From: Bacillota bacterium
GTDB taxonomy: Bacteria > Bacillota > Clostridia > Oscillospirales > Acutalibacteraceae
Direction of reading: 5' to 3'
DNA length: 32,783 nt
Assembly (NCBI GenBank): GCA_030705695.1
Contig: JAUZPX010000003.1
Span: 1-32,783 of the forward strand
Shown: positions 1 to 9,296 of the stretch, piece by piece
Position numbering within the stretch: the stretch's first letter is position 1
Layout of the letters: each line of letters begins with the position of its first letter
The notes under the pieces: model-generated
What the model saw: only the letters and a program-made list of their open reading frames with translations
What the model was told of the DNA's origin: nothing
Databases searched by the model: none
Translations under genes and position numbers: made by a program

Positions 1-1039
1 CGTCTTTATCACAAATAACATAACTCAAGCTTGAGTTTTCATGAATAGTCGTATCCTGCATAATAATACAATTCGATACCTTAGCGCCTTTCGCAATGGT
101 AACTCCTTTGAAAATCACGCTGTTTTCAACTTCACCGTCTATAACACAGCCTTGAGCAACCAAAGAATTTTTAACAGAGGAAAGCAATCCGTATTTACAC
201 GGCATATCATCACGAACTTTTGTATAAATCGGACTCATTCTGTTGAAAAGCTCACGGCGAACAATCGGATCCATAAGCGACATGTTAGCATAGAAATAGC
301 TGAGTGTCGAAGTAATGGTCGCAGCATACCCTGTAAATTCATAGCCGTAAATTTTTAATTCATCAACATTTGATTGCAATAAATGCCGTTTGTAGTTAAG
401 TTTGTTTTTACTCATGCAATCGCTAATAAGCTCAATAAGCAACTTGCGTTTTATTAAAATACAGTTTATTCCGTAGTTACATTTGCCGTCGATTTTAGGA
501 TCAATTAAAATTTCGGTGGCACGCTTATTTTCATCCAGATTCAAAACAATCGGATCATAATATTTATCAGGCAATTCCTTATATAAATATACGAGCGTAA
601 TGTCAGCTTCATTCTTAATATGCGATGCAAGTACAAGGCTGTAATCTATATTGCAAACGGTATCGCAACCGCAAAGAAGCACATATTCTTCTGTTGCGTG
701 TTCGATGTATCCGATTACCGAATAGATACTTTCTATTACCGTATCAAAACGATTAATTCCGCTGCTGTACGGAGGTAAAATTGTCAAACCGCCTCTGCGT
801 TTTGAAAGGTCCCATGCTTTACCTGAACCCAAATGATCCATAAGCGATGAAAAATTATGCTTAGTAATAACTCCTACATTATTAATGCCTGAATTCACCA
901 TATTGGAAAGCGGGAAATCTATCAGCCTATACTTTCCTCCGAACGGCACAGAACCAGTTGTTCGGCGATCCGCTAGTTCAGGAATCAGTTCCTCGTTGAG
1001 GTTGGGCAAAATAAGCCCTAAAATATCGTTTCCTCTCAT
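1..1039 (-). CDS. glgD: Glucose-1-phosphate adenylyltransferase subunit GlgD (3' end truncated by window edge)
   Basis: Minus-strand frame open from ATG at 1039 to the left edge. It reads [78 protein letters not shown]..., a GlgC/GlgD-type nucleotidyltransferase without the canonical GlgC GG.G.RL motif. It follows glgC directly. Confidence 0.93.
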   Translation of the reverse strand, partial: MRGNDILGLILPNLNEELIPELADRRTTGSVPFGGKYRLIDFPLSNMVNSGINNVGVITKHNFSSLMDHLGSGKAWDLSKRRGGLTILPPYSSGINRFDTVIESIYSVIGYIEHATEEYVLLCGCDTVCNIDYSLVLASHIKNEADITLVYLYKELPDKYYDPIVLNLDENKRATEILIDPKIDGKCNYGINCILIKRKLLIELISDCMSKNKLNYKRHLLQSNVDELKIYGYEFTGYAATITSTLSYFYANMSLMDPIVRRELFNRMSPIYTKVRDDMPCKYGLLSSVKNSLVAQGCVIDGEVENSVIFKGVTIAKGAKVSNCIIMQDTTIHENSSLSYVICDKD

Positions 1040-2256
1040 TTTGCAGCACCTCCCGGAACATGTTCGTCGATCATTGCTTTTGGCGAAACCACGGCATTTT
1101 CGCCGATTTCAAGATTATCGCCTACAACAGCAATTCCCCAATCCTGCATGTTTTCCATTTCCTCGGGTCTTGCACCTACCTTGGCGCCTTTGTGTATCAC
1201 AGCGTTTTCAGAAACGATTGCATACTGCACTACCGCTCCCTCTTCAATAACAGCACCAGGCATGATAATAGAAGCCGTCACTAATGCGTCTTTTTCAACT
1301 GTGACACCTGCAAAAAGAACTGAAAATTCAATTTCTCCCGCAATGCTACATCCGTCGGCAACAATTGAATTTTGAATAATTGCACTGTCGCTTACGTAAT
1401 GAGGCGGCATTACAGGATTTCGAGAATAGATTTTATTATTTTCTTCGCTTAAATCCAATGTAACATTGGGGTCAAGAAGATCCATATTTGCTTCCCAAAG
1501 ACTATCGATAGTTCCAACATCTTTCCAGTAACCGTTAAATTCGTAGGCGAACATTTTCTCTCCGCAGCTTAGCATCTTAGGCAAAATGTTTTTGCCGAAA
1601 TCGTTGCTGGAGTTTGTATCCGTCGCATCTTCAATAAGATATTTCTTTAACTTATCAAACGAAAATACATATATGCCCATTGAGGCTTTTGTGCTTTTCG
1701 GCTGTTGCGGTTTCTCTTCAAATTCATAAATAGAACCGTCGGTATTTGTGTTAAGTATACCAAAACGTGAGGCTTCTTCCAAATCCACATTGATAACTCC
1801 GATAGTGCAGTCGGCTTCCTTTTCCTTATGAAAGCTTATCATCTCGGCATAGTCCATCTTGTAGATATGGTCGCCTGAAAGAATAACTACGTAATCGGGG
1901 TTATATCTCTCAATGTAATTTAGATTCTGAAAAATAGCGTTTGCGGTACCCGAGTACCAATCAGCGCCGCCAACTTGCTCGTAAGGGCTAAGGCAATGTA
2001 CACCGCTGCTCATAAAATCGAGGTCCCACGGCTGACCGTTGCCTATATATTCATTTAAAACGAGCGGCTGATACTGTGTTAATACACCGACTGCTTCAAT
2101 ACCAGAATTTACGCAGTTAGATAACGGAAAGTCTATTATTCTGTACTTTCCTCCGAAAGGCACCGCCGGCTTGGCTATTTTCTTAGTCAGAACCCCCAGC
2201 CTGCTGCCTTGACCTCCGGCCAACAGCATGGCCACCACCTCTTGCTTCGGAAACAT
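1036..2256 (-). CDS. glgC: Glucose-1-phosphate adenylyltransferase (ADP-glucose pyrophosphorylase)
   Basis: ORF of 406 aa with [43 protein letters not shown], plus a C-terminal left-handed beta-helix repeat region. Confidence 0.97.
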   Translation of the reverse strand: MFPKQEVVAMLLAGGQGSRLGVLTKKIAKPAVPFGGKYRIIDFPLSNCVNSGIEAVGVLTQYQPLVLNEYIGNGQPWDLDFMSSGVHCLSPYEQVGGADWYSGTANAIFQNLNYIERYNPDYVVILSGDHIYKMDYAEMISFHKEKEADCTIGVINVDLEEASRFGILNTNTDGSIYEFEEKPQQPKSTKASMGIYVFSFDKLKKYLIEDATDTNSSNDFGKNILPKMLSCGEKMFAYEFNGYWKDVGTIDSLWEANMDLLDPNVTLDLSEENNKIYSRNPVMPPHYVSDSAIIQNSIVADGCSIAGEIEFSVLFAGVTVEKDALVTASIIMPGAVIEEGAVVQYAIVSENAVIHKGAKVGARPEEMENMQDWGIAVVGDNLEIGENAVVSPKAMIDEHVPGGAAK

Positions 2257-2334
2257 ATATAACCTCCTGAATGAGTTTGTGTTTTTAAATTTATGAAACT
2301 GCTGTTATTACTCTTATACAGCAATTTGAATTTT

Positions 2335-4287
2335 TTATTCTGTTTTTGACGCTTTCTTTTTTTTCGGCTGAAGTTTTTTGGTATTCGCTAAGAATATTAC
2401 AGACATCGGCGGAAGATTTAACGACAGCGACTGATCAAATCCATGCATAGGCTCGTCGTCAGTTTTAATTTCCGTACCGTTTGTTATACCACATCCGCCA
2501 AACACAGGGCTTTCAGTGCTGAAAATCTCGCTATAAGTACCGCGTGCAGGAGCACCGATACGGTAATTTACACGTTGGACTGGCTGAAAGTTGCAAACAG
2601 CAATCAGTTCATTTCCCTTTTTATCAACTCTTCTGAATGCAATAACACTCTGAGTATAGTCATCATGAGAAATCCAGGCAAAGCCCTTCCAATCAAAATC
2701 TATTTCCCATAACATGCTGTTCTCTTTATAGAATTTGTTAATTTGCTTAAAGAATTCATTGAGTTCACGGTGTTTTGTATATTGCAAAAGCATCCAGTCG
2801 AGTTCGTTATGAGAATCCCACTCTTTGAACTGGCCAAGCTCTGAACCCATAAATGTAAGTTTTTTGCCGGGATGAGCCATCATATATGCAATAAATGTTT
2901 TTACACCTGCGAATTTTTGCTCATAGTCACCGGGAACTTTATTTATAAGAGAGCCTTTTCCGTATACGACCTCGTCATGTGAAATCGGTAACAGGAAATT
3001 CTCTGAAAATGCATACATAAATGAAAATGTCAAATTATCATGATGAAACGGACGATAAATAGGATCAAGGGACATATAATGCAGCATATCGTTCATCCAA
3101 CCCATATTCCACTTGAAATGGAAACCAAGTCCTCCTTCTTCTACAGGACGTGACACCATTGGCCATGCGGTAGATTCTTCTGCCGTCATCGAAACACCCG
3201 GGAACATTTCAGAAATATTTGTATTAAGCTTACGCAAAAAATCGACTGCTTCAAGGTTTTCTTTACCACCATAGGCATTAGGAACCCACTCGCCGTCTTT
3301 TCTGCTGTAATCAAGATAAAGCATAGACGCAACTGCATCAACACGAATTCCGTCAATATGATATACATCAAGCCAAAAAGCAGCACTAGAAAACAGAAAG
3401 CTTGCAACTTCCCAACGAGCATAATCAAAAACAAGCGTGCCCCAATCTTTATGTTCACCTTTACGCCAATCTTGATATTCATAGCAGGCTCCGCCATCAA
3501 AGCGAGCAAGTGCGTGAGCATCACGGGGAAAATGAGCAGGAACCCAGTCAATAATCACACCGATACCTGCCATATGGCATCTGTCTACAAAAAACATAAA
3601 ATCGTGAGGCGTACCGTAACGTGATGTCGGAGCAAAATAACCTGTTACCTGATAGCCCCATGAATCATCAAACGGATACTCCGTTATTGGCATAAGTTCA
3701 ATATGCGTATAACCCATATCAAGAACATACGGAATAAGCTCGTCCGCAAGTTTCTGATAATTAAAGAAGTTCCCGTCTTCATATTTTCGCCAGGAACCCG
3801 CATGAATTTCATAAACATTCATCGGAGCTTCCTTATTATTCTTCTTAGCACGGTCTTTTAGCCATTCCTCGTCGTTCCATTGATAACCTGAAATATCGTA
3901 AACCAAAGTTGCATTTTCCGGACGTGTTTGAAAATGGAATCCATATGGATCGCTTTTTAACAATTTCTCGAAATATGATGATTCAACGCAATATTTATAA
4001 ATATCATATTGCTTTATCCCTGGAATGAATGTTTCCCATGCTCCTGAGGCACTGATTTTAGTCATGTAATTTGCTGTTTTATCCCAGTTGTTAAAATCAC
4101 CGACAACCGAAACCGAAAGCGCATTTGGCGCCCATGTTCGAAACATAACACCATCAATGCCGTCTATGTTCATAAAATGCGCTCCAAAATACTCATACGC
4201 TACAAAACTATCTCCGCTGTGAAATAAATCAAGATGTGAACGATCATCGTTTTTTCGGATCATATGTTTAAACTTCTTATTTGACAT
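2335..4287 (-). CDS. glgB: 1,4-alpha-glucan branching enzyme (GH13)
   Basis: ORF of 650 aa with an N-terminal CBM48-like region (FRTWAPNALSVSVVGDFNNWD), GH13 motifs DGIRVDAVASMLYLDY, MTAEESTAWP and LLPISHDEVVYGKGSL. SD aaggagc lies upstream of the ATG. Confidence 0.97.
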   Translation of the reverse strand: MSNKKFKHMIRKNDDRSHLDLFHSGDSFVAYEYFGAHFMNIDGIDGVMFRTWAPNALSVSVVGDFNNWDKTANYMTKISASGAWETFIPGIKQYDIYKYCVESSYFEKLLKSDPYGFHFQTRPENATLVYDISGYQWNDEEWLKDRAKKNNKEAPMNVYEIHAGSWRKYEDGNFFNYQKLADELIPYVLDMGYTHIELMPITEYPFDDSWGYQVTGYFAPTSRYGTPHDFMFFVDRCHMAGIGVIIDWVPAHFPRDAHALARFDGGACYEYQDWRKGEHKDWGTLVFDYARWEVASFLFSSAAFWLDVYHIDGIRVDAVASMLYLDYSRKDGEWVPNAYGGKENLEAVDFLRKLNTNISEMFPGVSMTAEESTAWPMVSRPVEEGGLGFHFKWNMGWMNDMLHYMSLDPIYRPFHHDNLTFSFMYAFSENFLLPISHDEVVYGKGSLINKVPGDYEQKFAGVKTFIAYMMAHPGKKLTFMGSELGQFKEWDSHNELDWMLLQYTKHRELNEFFKQINKFYKENSMLWEIDFDWKGFAWISHDDYTQSVIAFRRVDKKGNELIAVCNFQPVQRVNYRIGAPARGTYSEIFSTESPVFGGCGITNGTEIKTDDEPMHGFDQSLSLNLPPMSVIFLANTKKLQPKKKKASKTE

Positions 4288-4704
4288 AGGGTCAGCTCCT
4301 TTAATTCATCGGCAAACTATCCGAAAAACTGATTTATTTATTTGAATCTTTTGATTACTTATATGTTAACAAAATCTGAGATCTGTTTCAATAGAAATTA
4401 CTAATTTTTTACGTTTTATTTTTCTATTTTTTGTAAGCTTCACAAAAAAGGACGTATCAATTAGTATATAATAAACAGAGAAAATCATTCATAAATCTAA
4501 AAAGAAAAATTTATTATATTATGCAAATGCGTAATTATTTGTTAAATTCCGTCAAAAAGATTTTTAAATTTAAATTTAAGCAATATTTTTATAAATATAA
4601 CTTTTTTTCCAAAAATGAATATGGTATAATATATAAAGTTTTTAGTGGATTATTGAATTAGCAATTTAGTATGCTAATCAATTAAAATTTGGAGGAAATG
4701 AATT

Positions 4705-5556
4705 ATGAAGAAAAAAACATTAGCATTATTATGCGCTATACTTGTAGTTACGAGTGTTATTTCATTTTCAAGCTGCAAAAAAGCAGCGAATAACCAAAAT
4801 TTTGTTGTTTTAAATGAAAAACTTGCAACAGAACAATATGGGGTTGGCTTTAGAAAAGGTGATATCGCATTAGGTCTTGAGGTTCAAAAACAACTTGATT
4901 CAATGATTTCAGACGGTACTGCCGCAAAAATCTCAACCAAGTGGTTTGGTTCCGACCAAATGATACATAATGCTTCTTTCTTGAAAGAAACCTCTGCACC
5001 TGTAGGAGATGATTCCCTGAAAAAAGTTAAAGAAAAGGGAAAGCTTATACTTGGTCTTGATGCCAGTTTCCCTCCTATGGGCTATACCGATGACAATAAC
5101 AACGTCGTCGGCTTTGACATTGACCTTGCAAAAGAAGTAGCAAAACGCATGGGCGTTACTTTGGTTCCTAAGCCGACAGACTGGGATACCATTACACTTT
5201 CTTTAAACAGCAATAAAATTGACTGCATCTGGAACGGCTTGACAATAAACAGCGATCGTTTAAAAGCAATGTTCTTTGCAAAACCTTATCTGAATAACTA
5301 TCAGGCCATCATGGTTCCTGAAGGCTCAAGCATAAAATCGGTTGCAGATCTCGCAGGAAAAAAAGTGGGATATCAAAAGGGTTCATCAGCACTTGACGCT
5401 ATCAATGCAAGCTCTGTAAAATCTTCAATTGCCAAACTATCATCTTACCCTGACAATGTTTCTGCTTTCCTCGATTTAAAAGTAGGTAGAATAGACGCTC
5501 TCGTTCTTGACAGCGTTGTAAGCAAGTATATTAGCGATAAATACAAGGATAAATAA
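4705..5556 (+). CDS. Amino-acid ABC transporter substrate-binding lipoprotein, apparently circularly permuted
   Basis: Lipoprotein signal MKKKTLALLCAILVVTSVISFSSC. Residues 32-86 (NFVVLNEKLATEQYGVGFRKGD...GTAAKISTKWFGSDQMI) match the usual C-terminal SBP segment. Residues ~103-283 (DSLKKVKEKGKLILGLDASFPPMGYTDDNNNVVGFDIDLAKEVAKRMG...VGRIDALVLDSVVSKYISDKYKDK) match the usual N-terminal and central part. Followed by permease and ATPase genes. Confidence 0.9.
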   Translation: MKKKTLALLCAILVVTSVISFSSCKKAANNQNFVVLNEKLATEQYGVGFRKGDIALGLEVQKQLDSMISDGTAAKISTKWFGSDQMIHNASFLKETSAPVGDDSLKKVKEKGKLILGLDASFPPMGYTDDNNNVVGFDIDLAKEVAKRMGVTLVPKPTDWDTITLSLNSNKIDCIWNGLTINSDRLKAMFFAKPYLNNYQAIMVPEGSSIKSVADLAGKKVGYQKGSSALDAINASSVKSSIAKLSSYPDNVSAFLDLKVGRIDALVLDSVVSKYISDKYKDK

Positions 5557-5562
5557 TATTAT

Positions 5563-6252
5563 ATGAATCTGTTTACTTTCTTGGATCTTGCACGTCAATT
5601 ATCTTATGGCGTACAATACACATTAGAGCTTTTCTTTATCACCCTGATTTTCGGCCTTCCGTTGGGACTCATACTCGGGTTAATTCGTAATGCCGGGAAA
5701 AATCTTGTTAATACACACATTAAAATCCTCGACGATGTTTTAAACACTGTAATTAGCGCAGTTGTAGGATTCTATGTTTGGATTATGCGCGGAACACCAC
5801 TTTTGCTTCAAATGGTATTCGTATATTTTGGTCTGGCAGTAATGCAAGTGGCGGCACTTGACCCATTCCCTGCCGCATGTGTGACATTTGCGCTGAACTA
5901 CGCCGCATATTTTTGCGAAATTTTTCGTGGAGGACTCCTTTCCGTTGAGAAGGGGCAGCATGAAGCCGCATCTGTACTAGGATTTACGCCGTTTAAAAAA
6001 ACAATACATATTATTATTCCTCAAATGTTTCGTGTCTGTTTGCCAACGCTTGCAAACGAATGTATTACATTAGTTAAAGACACTTCTCTTATCTATGCTT
6101 TAAGTATAACGGAAATTCTTACACTGGCAACAGATGCTGTTCGTCGTACCACTAGCCCAGCAGCTTATGTTGTTGCTGCTGTGTTTTATTTGATCTTCAC
6201 CTTTTTAATCACACAATTTTTTAAATATCTGGAAAAGAAATTTAGCTTCTAA
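5563..6252 (+). CDS. Polar amino-acid ABC transporter permease (HisM/GlnP type)
   Basis: 229 aa multi-TM protein with the EAA loop EICRGG-like EIFRGGLLSVEKGQHEAASVLGFTPFKKTIHIIIPQMFRVCLPTLANECITLVKDTSL. Confidence 0.95.
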   Translation: MNLFTFLDLARQLSYGVQYTLELFFITLIFGLPLGLILGLIRNAGKNLVNTHIKILDDVLNTVISAVVGFYVWIMRGTPLLLQMVFVYFGLAVMQVAALDPFPAACVTFALNYAAYFCEIFRGGLLSVEKGQHEAASVLGFTPFKKTIHIIIPQMFRVCLPTLANECITLVKDTSLIYALSITEILTLATDAVRRTTSPAAYVVAAVFYLIFTFLITQFFKYLEKKFSF

Positions 6253-6263
6253 GGAATTTATTT

Positions 6264-7010
6264 ATGAACAAAACCATGATTCAAGTTGCAGGCTTATGCA
6301 AACACTTCGGCGATGTAGAGGTCCTGCGAAATGTCTCTTTCACCGTTTCTAAAGGAGAAACAATTGCTGTTATCGGTCCGTCAGGTTCAGGTAAAAGCAC
6401 AATGCTTCGCTGTTTAATTAATCTTGAAAAATCAGATAACGGGACTATCGATATTGAGGGCAAAACACTTTGTAAAGACGGAATATACCAATCCAAAAAA
6501 GCTTGCCGAAGCATATGCGCCAAAATGGGTATGGTTTTTCAGAATTTTAATTTATTCCCTCATATAAGTGTCATAAATAATCTTATTTATGCACCGCATT
6601 TTGTAAAAAGGCAAGATAAAAAAGAACTTATCGTTAAAGCACATGAAATTCTTGCGAAAGTCGGACTTAGCGATAAAGAAAACGCTATGCCAAATGAGCT
6701 TTCTGGCGGGCAAAAACAGCGTGTAGCAATTGCACGTGCGTTGATGATGAACCCTGATATGTTGCTTTTTGACGAGCCGACATCTTCTCTCGACCCTCAG
6801 CTTACTGGCGAAGTCCTTGCAGTTATGAAAGAACTTGCTATGGAAAAGATGACAATGATAATTGTCACCCATGAAATGGCTTTTGCAAGAGAAGTTGCCG
6901 ATAGAATTCTTTTTATGGGCGAAAACAGTATTTTGGCTGATGACGTACCAGAAAAAATCTTTCAAAATCCAAATGAAAAAATTGCAGGATTTATAAACAG
7001 TATTATTTAA
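6264..7010 (+). CDS. Amino-acid ABC transporter ATP-binding protein (GlnQ/HisP type)
   Basis: Walker A GPSGSGKST, signature [15 protein letters not shown], Walker B MLLFDEPTSSLDPQ, H-loop VTHEM. Confidence 0.96.
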   Translation: MNKTMIQVAGLCKHFGDVEVLRNVSFTVSKGETIAVIGPSGSGKSTMLRCLINLEKSDNGTIDIEGKTLCKDGIYQSKKACRSICAKMGMVFQNFNLFPHISVINNLIYAPHFVKRQDKKELIVKAHEILAKVGLSDKENAMPNELSGGQKQRVAIARALMMNPDMLLFDEPTSSLDPQLTGEVLAVMKELAMEKMTMIIVTHEMAFAREVADRILFMGENSILADDVPEKIFQNPNEKIAGFINSII

Positions 7011-7030
7011 CTTTAACATCCAAACAAAAA

Positions 7031-7055
7031 GAGAGCCACAAAGGCTCTCTTTTTT
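7031..7055. terminator. Bidirectional intrinsic terminator between convergent genes
   Basis: gagagcc-acaaa-ggctctc stem with a T-run on the right and an A-run on the left, between the plus ATPase gene and the minus LCP gene. Confidence 0.85.
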
Positions 7056-7064
7056 ATCTCGTTT

Positions 7065-8351
7065 TTACTTGTTAAGCAAATCTTCAAAAATAAAGGTTGC
7101 AAGATCTTTTCTGGTTTTATCCCAATCATTAATTTGTACGACTGAGCCTCCATCTGAAGCTGTTCCGTAAGACCATCCGGCACCAAGGTCACCTTCCGGA
7201 ATTCTGAATTCATTATAGCTGTAATTCAAATACGTTAAAGAATTATAAATAAGGCTTGTAATTCCGTCTTTTGTTAGGTCTGTTGTAACTAATGGACCAA
7301 CTTGCTTTGTTATATCAAGTATCTGAGTTAAATTTGCTGTTTTAAAACGGCTCATAACACTGCTTAAAAGCTTCTTTTGACGGGTAACACGGTCAAAATC
7401 GTTTCCGCTTACTGTAGGACAGGCTATACCCTTATGAATCATTACATTTCCGTTATCATCATAACCAGATAGCCCTCTGTCTCTTGAGTACCATAATGCC
7501 TGCCGACCGTTTAGGTGAACGGTAACAGTTTTTGTTTGTTGCTCTTTTGTATAATCACTGTCGGAGTTATTCGAAGTAACTTCAGGATCAAAAATATCTT
7601 TTAGCTCATGTCTTGTGCTTACTTGATTGTTATAAAAGCTTTGCCAGTTAATATAATTTATTTCGCTCTCTGTTAACTGCAAATCAACACCGCCGAGAAC
7701 ATCAATAATATTTCTAAAACTTTTAAAATCGACTATAGCATAAGCGTCGACTTTTATTCCGAAATTCGACTCAACGGTTTGAATGGCAAGGTCTGCGGCA
7801 CCGGAAGGTCCGCCTCCATTTGTTCCGCCTAAAGCATATGCAGCATTGATTTTATTATTGCCATATCCCGGAATTTCGACATAGGTATCGCGCATAAAAG
7901 ATGTCATCTTGATCTTCTTATGCACGGTATCAATAGAGAAGAGAATTTCGGAATCGCTTCGTCCGTTTTCGTCACCGCTGTCGGAGCCAAAAAACATTAA
8001 ATTCAAAATATCGTCAGACTGTAAAAGATTACCGCTGTTCCCTCTTACACCAGCACCACCAATAGGAGTTGTCCCGCTAGTAGAGCCGCTGCTTGTCGTT
8101 GTTTTAGGTGAAACATATTTAATGGTATTTAATACTTGGTCCATATAAATCATACCGATACCGCTAATAAGTAAAACGATAGAAAGAACAATAACCACTG
8201 TATTTCTAATGATTATTTTCTTTTTGCTCATCTTTTTTGATTTCTTTGCGCCTTTTTTATTTTTAGCAGCATTATTGGATGATTTTACATCTACAAAGTT
8301 ATCACGATAGCCTCGTTTTGGCGTCCGTCTCATTCCTTTGTTGTTATCCAT
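7065..8351 (-). CDS. LytR-CpsA-Psr (LCP) family protein
   Basis: Cytoplasmic basic N-terminus, one TM segment, then LNLMFFGSDSGDENGRSDSEILFSIDTVHKKIKMTSFMRDTYVEIPGYGNNKINAAYALGG...DVLGGVDLQL. Start taken at MDNNKG (8351) because SD aaggag precedes it; the ORF track starts at 8375. Confidence 0.93.
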   Translation of the reverse strand: MDNNKGMRRTPKRGYRDNFVDVKSSNNAAKNKKGAKKSKKMSKKKIIIRNTVVIVLSIVLLISGIGMIYMDQVLNTIKYVSPKTTTSSGSTSGTTPIGGAGVRGNSGNLLQSDDILNLMFFGSDSGDENGRSDSEILFSIDTVHKKIKMTSFMRDTYVEIPGYGNNKINAAYALGGTNGGGPSGAADLAIQTVESNFGIKVDAYAIVDFKSFRNIIDVLGGVDLQLTESEINYINWQSFYNNQVSTRHELKDIFDPEVTSNNSDSDYTKEQQTKTVTVHLNGRQALWYSRDRGLSGYDDNGNVMIHKGIACPTVSGNDFDRVTRQKKLLSSVMSRFKTANLTQILDITKQVGPLVTTDLTKDGITSLIYNSLTYLNYSYNEFRIPEGDLGAGWSYGTASDGGSVVQINDWDKTRKDLATFIFEDLLNK

Positions 8352-8467
8352 ACAATCTCCTTGTTTGAACGTCATTATGAGTTTTAATTATAATGGGTAT
8401 TTCCTGTCGTATAATTCTGACATAGAAATTTAAAAAAATTCACAAAATGAACAAAAATGCAAAAAAA

Positions 8468-9052
8468 TTATTCCTGTTCATCAAGCGTAAGGCTGTATGA
8501 AGGAAGCATTTCCTCAATAAACACATTAACAGCAGGGATTTTCATTTGATTAATCGTTTTAAAAAGTGTTTTCTCTGCCTGAATAAACTCAGAGTTTCCC
8601 ATGCGTTTTTCTTCAATGCACTTAATCAGAGCCGTAATTTTATCTGCTGCTTTAACATAAACCAGCAATTCTTTTTCGCTTTCAGATTCTCCTAATAACG
8701 GTTCGTAAATCGGCTGCAAATCTGTAGGCAGCATTGAAATCAACTTATCTTTAGCAACTTCTTCCACTTGCTTGTAAGCATCACGGATTTTCGGGTTATA
8801 ATACTTAACAGGCGTGGGAAGATCTCCTGTAATGATTTCAGTACTGTCATGGAACATACCAAGTACGGCAGCACGTTCTGCATTTAAATTACCACCGAAA
8901 CGTTCATTGTTTATAATAACCAGTGCATGAGCAATAATTGCAACAAAAAGACTATGTTCACAAATATTTTCGTTTTTTGTATTGTTCATGAGCCCCCAAC
9001 GATTTATGTATTTCATTCTGCTCATCAACGCAAAAAAATGATATCCGCTCAT
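8468..9052 (-). CDS. HD-domain phosphohydrolase, YfbR-type 5'-deoxynucleotidase-like
   Basis: SRMKYINRWGLMNNTKNENICEHSLFVAIIAHAL...GMFHDSTEIITGDLPTPVKY has HD motifs of the YfbR family. Start inferred at MSGYHFFA with upstream gggagg; the ORF track extends to 9100. Confidence 0.85.
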   Translation of the reverse strand: MSGYHFFALMSRMKYINRWGLMNNTKNENICEHSLFVAIIAHALVIINNERFGGNLNAERAAVLGMFHDSTEIITGDLPTPVKYYNPKIRDAYKQVEEVAKDKLISMLPTDLQPIYEPLLGESESEKELLVYVKAADKITALIKCIEEKRMGNSEFIQAEKTLFKTINQMKIPAVNVFIEEMLPSYSLTLDEQE

Positions 9053-9296
9053 ATTCCGACACCCTCCCAAATCCGACAGTAATATAAAACATATTAACAT
9101 TTTTTACTGTTATTTTCAAGTTTACAGTACGAATAATACAAATTTATATTTATTTAAAAATAAGATTGTGACATTTTTATTAATTTATATCTATTATCCA
9201 GTTTTTAGGTGATTTTTGTAAATCAATGTGGTATAATAAATTTTGATTTTAATAAAGTCCGCCAGTACAAATATGGATTTTTTTGGAGGGAATTTT

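Noticed and set aside
4440-4704. AT-rich intergenic region upstream of the amino-acid ABC operon, examined for a riboswitch or T-box
   Set aside because: I saw no T-box, lysine or other aptamer landmarks and no terminator; it looks like an ordinary AT-rich promoter region.
6552-7019. 155-aa minus ORF antisense to the amino-acid ABC ATPase
   Set aside because: Antisense to a well-conserved CDS, with Cys/His/Phe-rich composition typical of a spurious frame.
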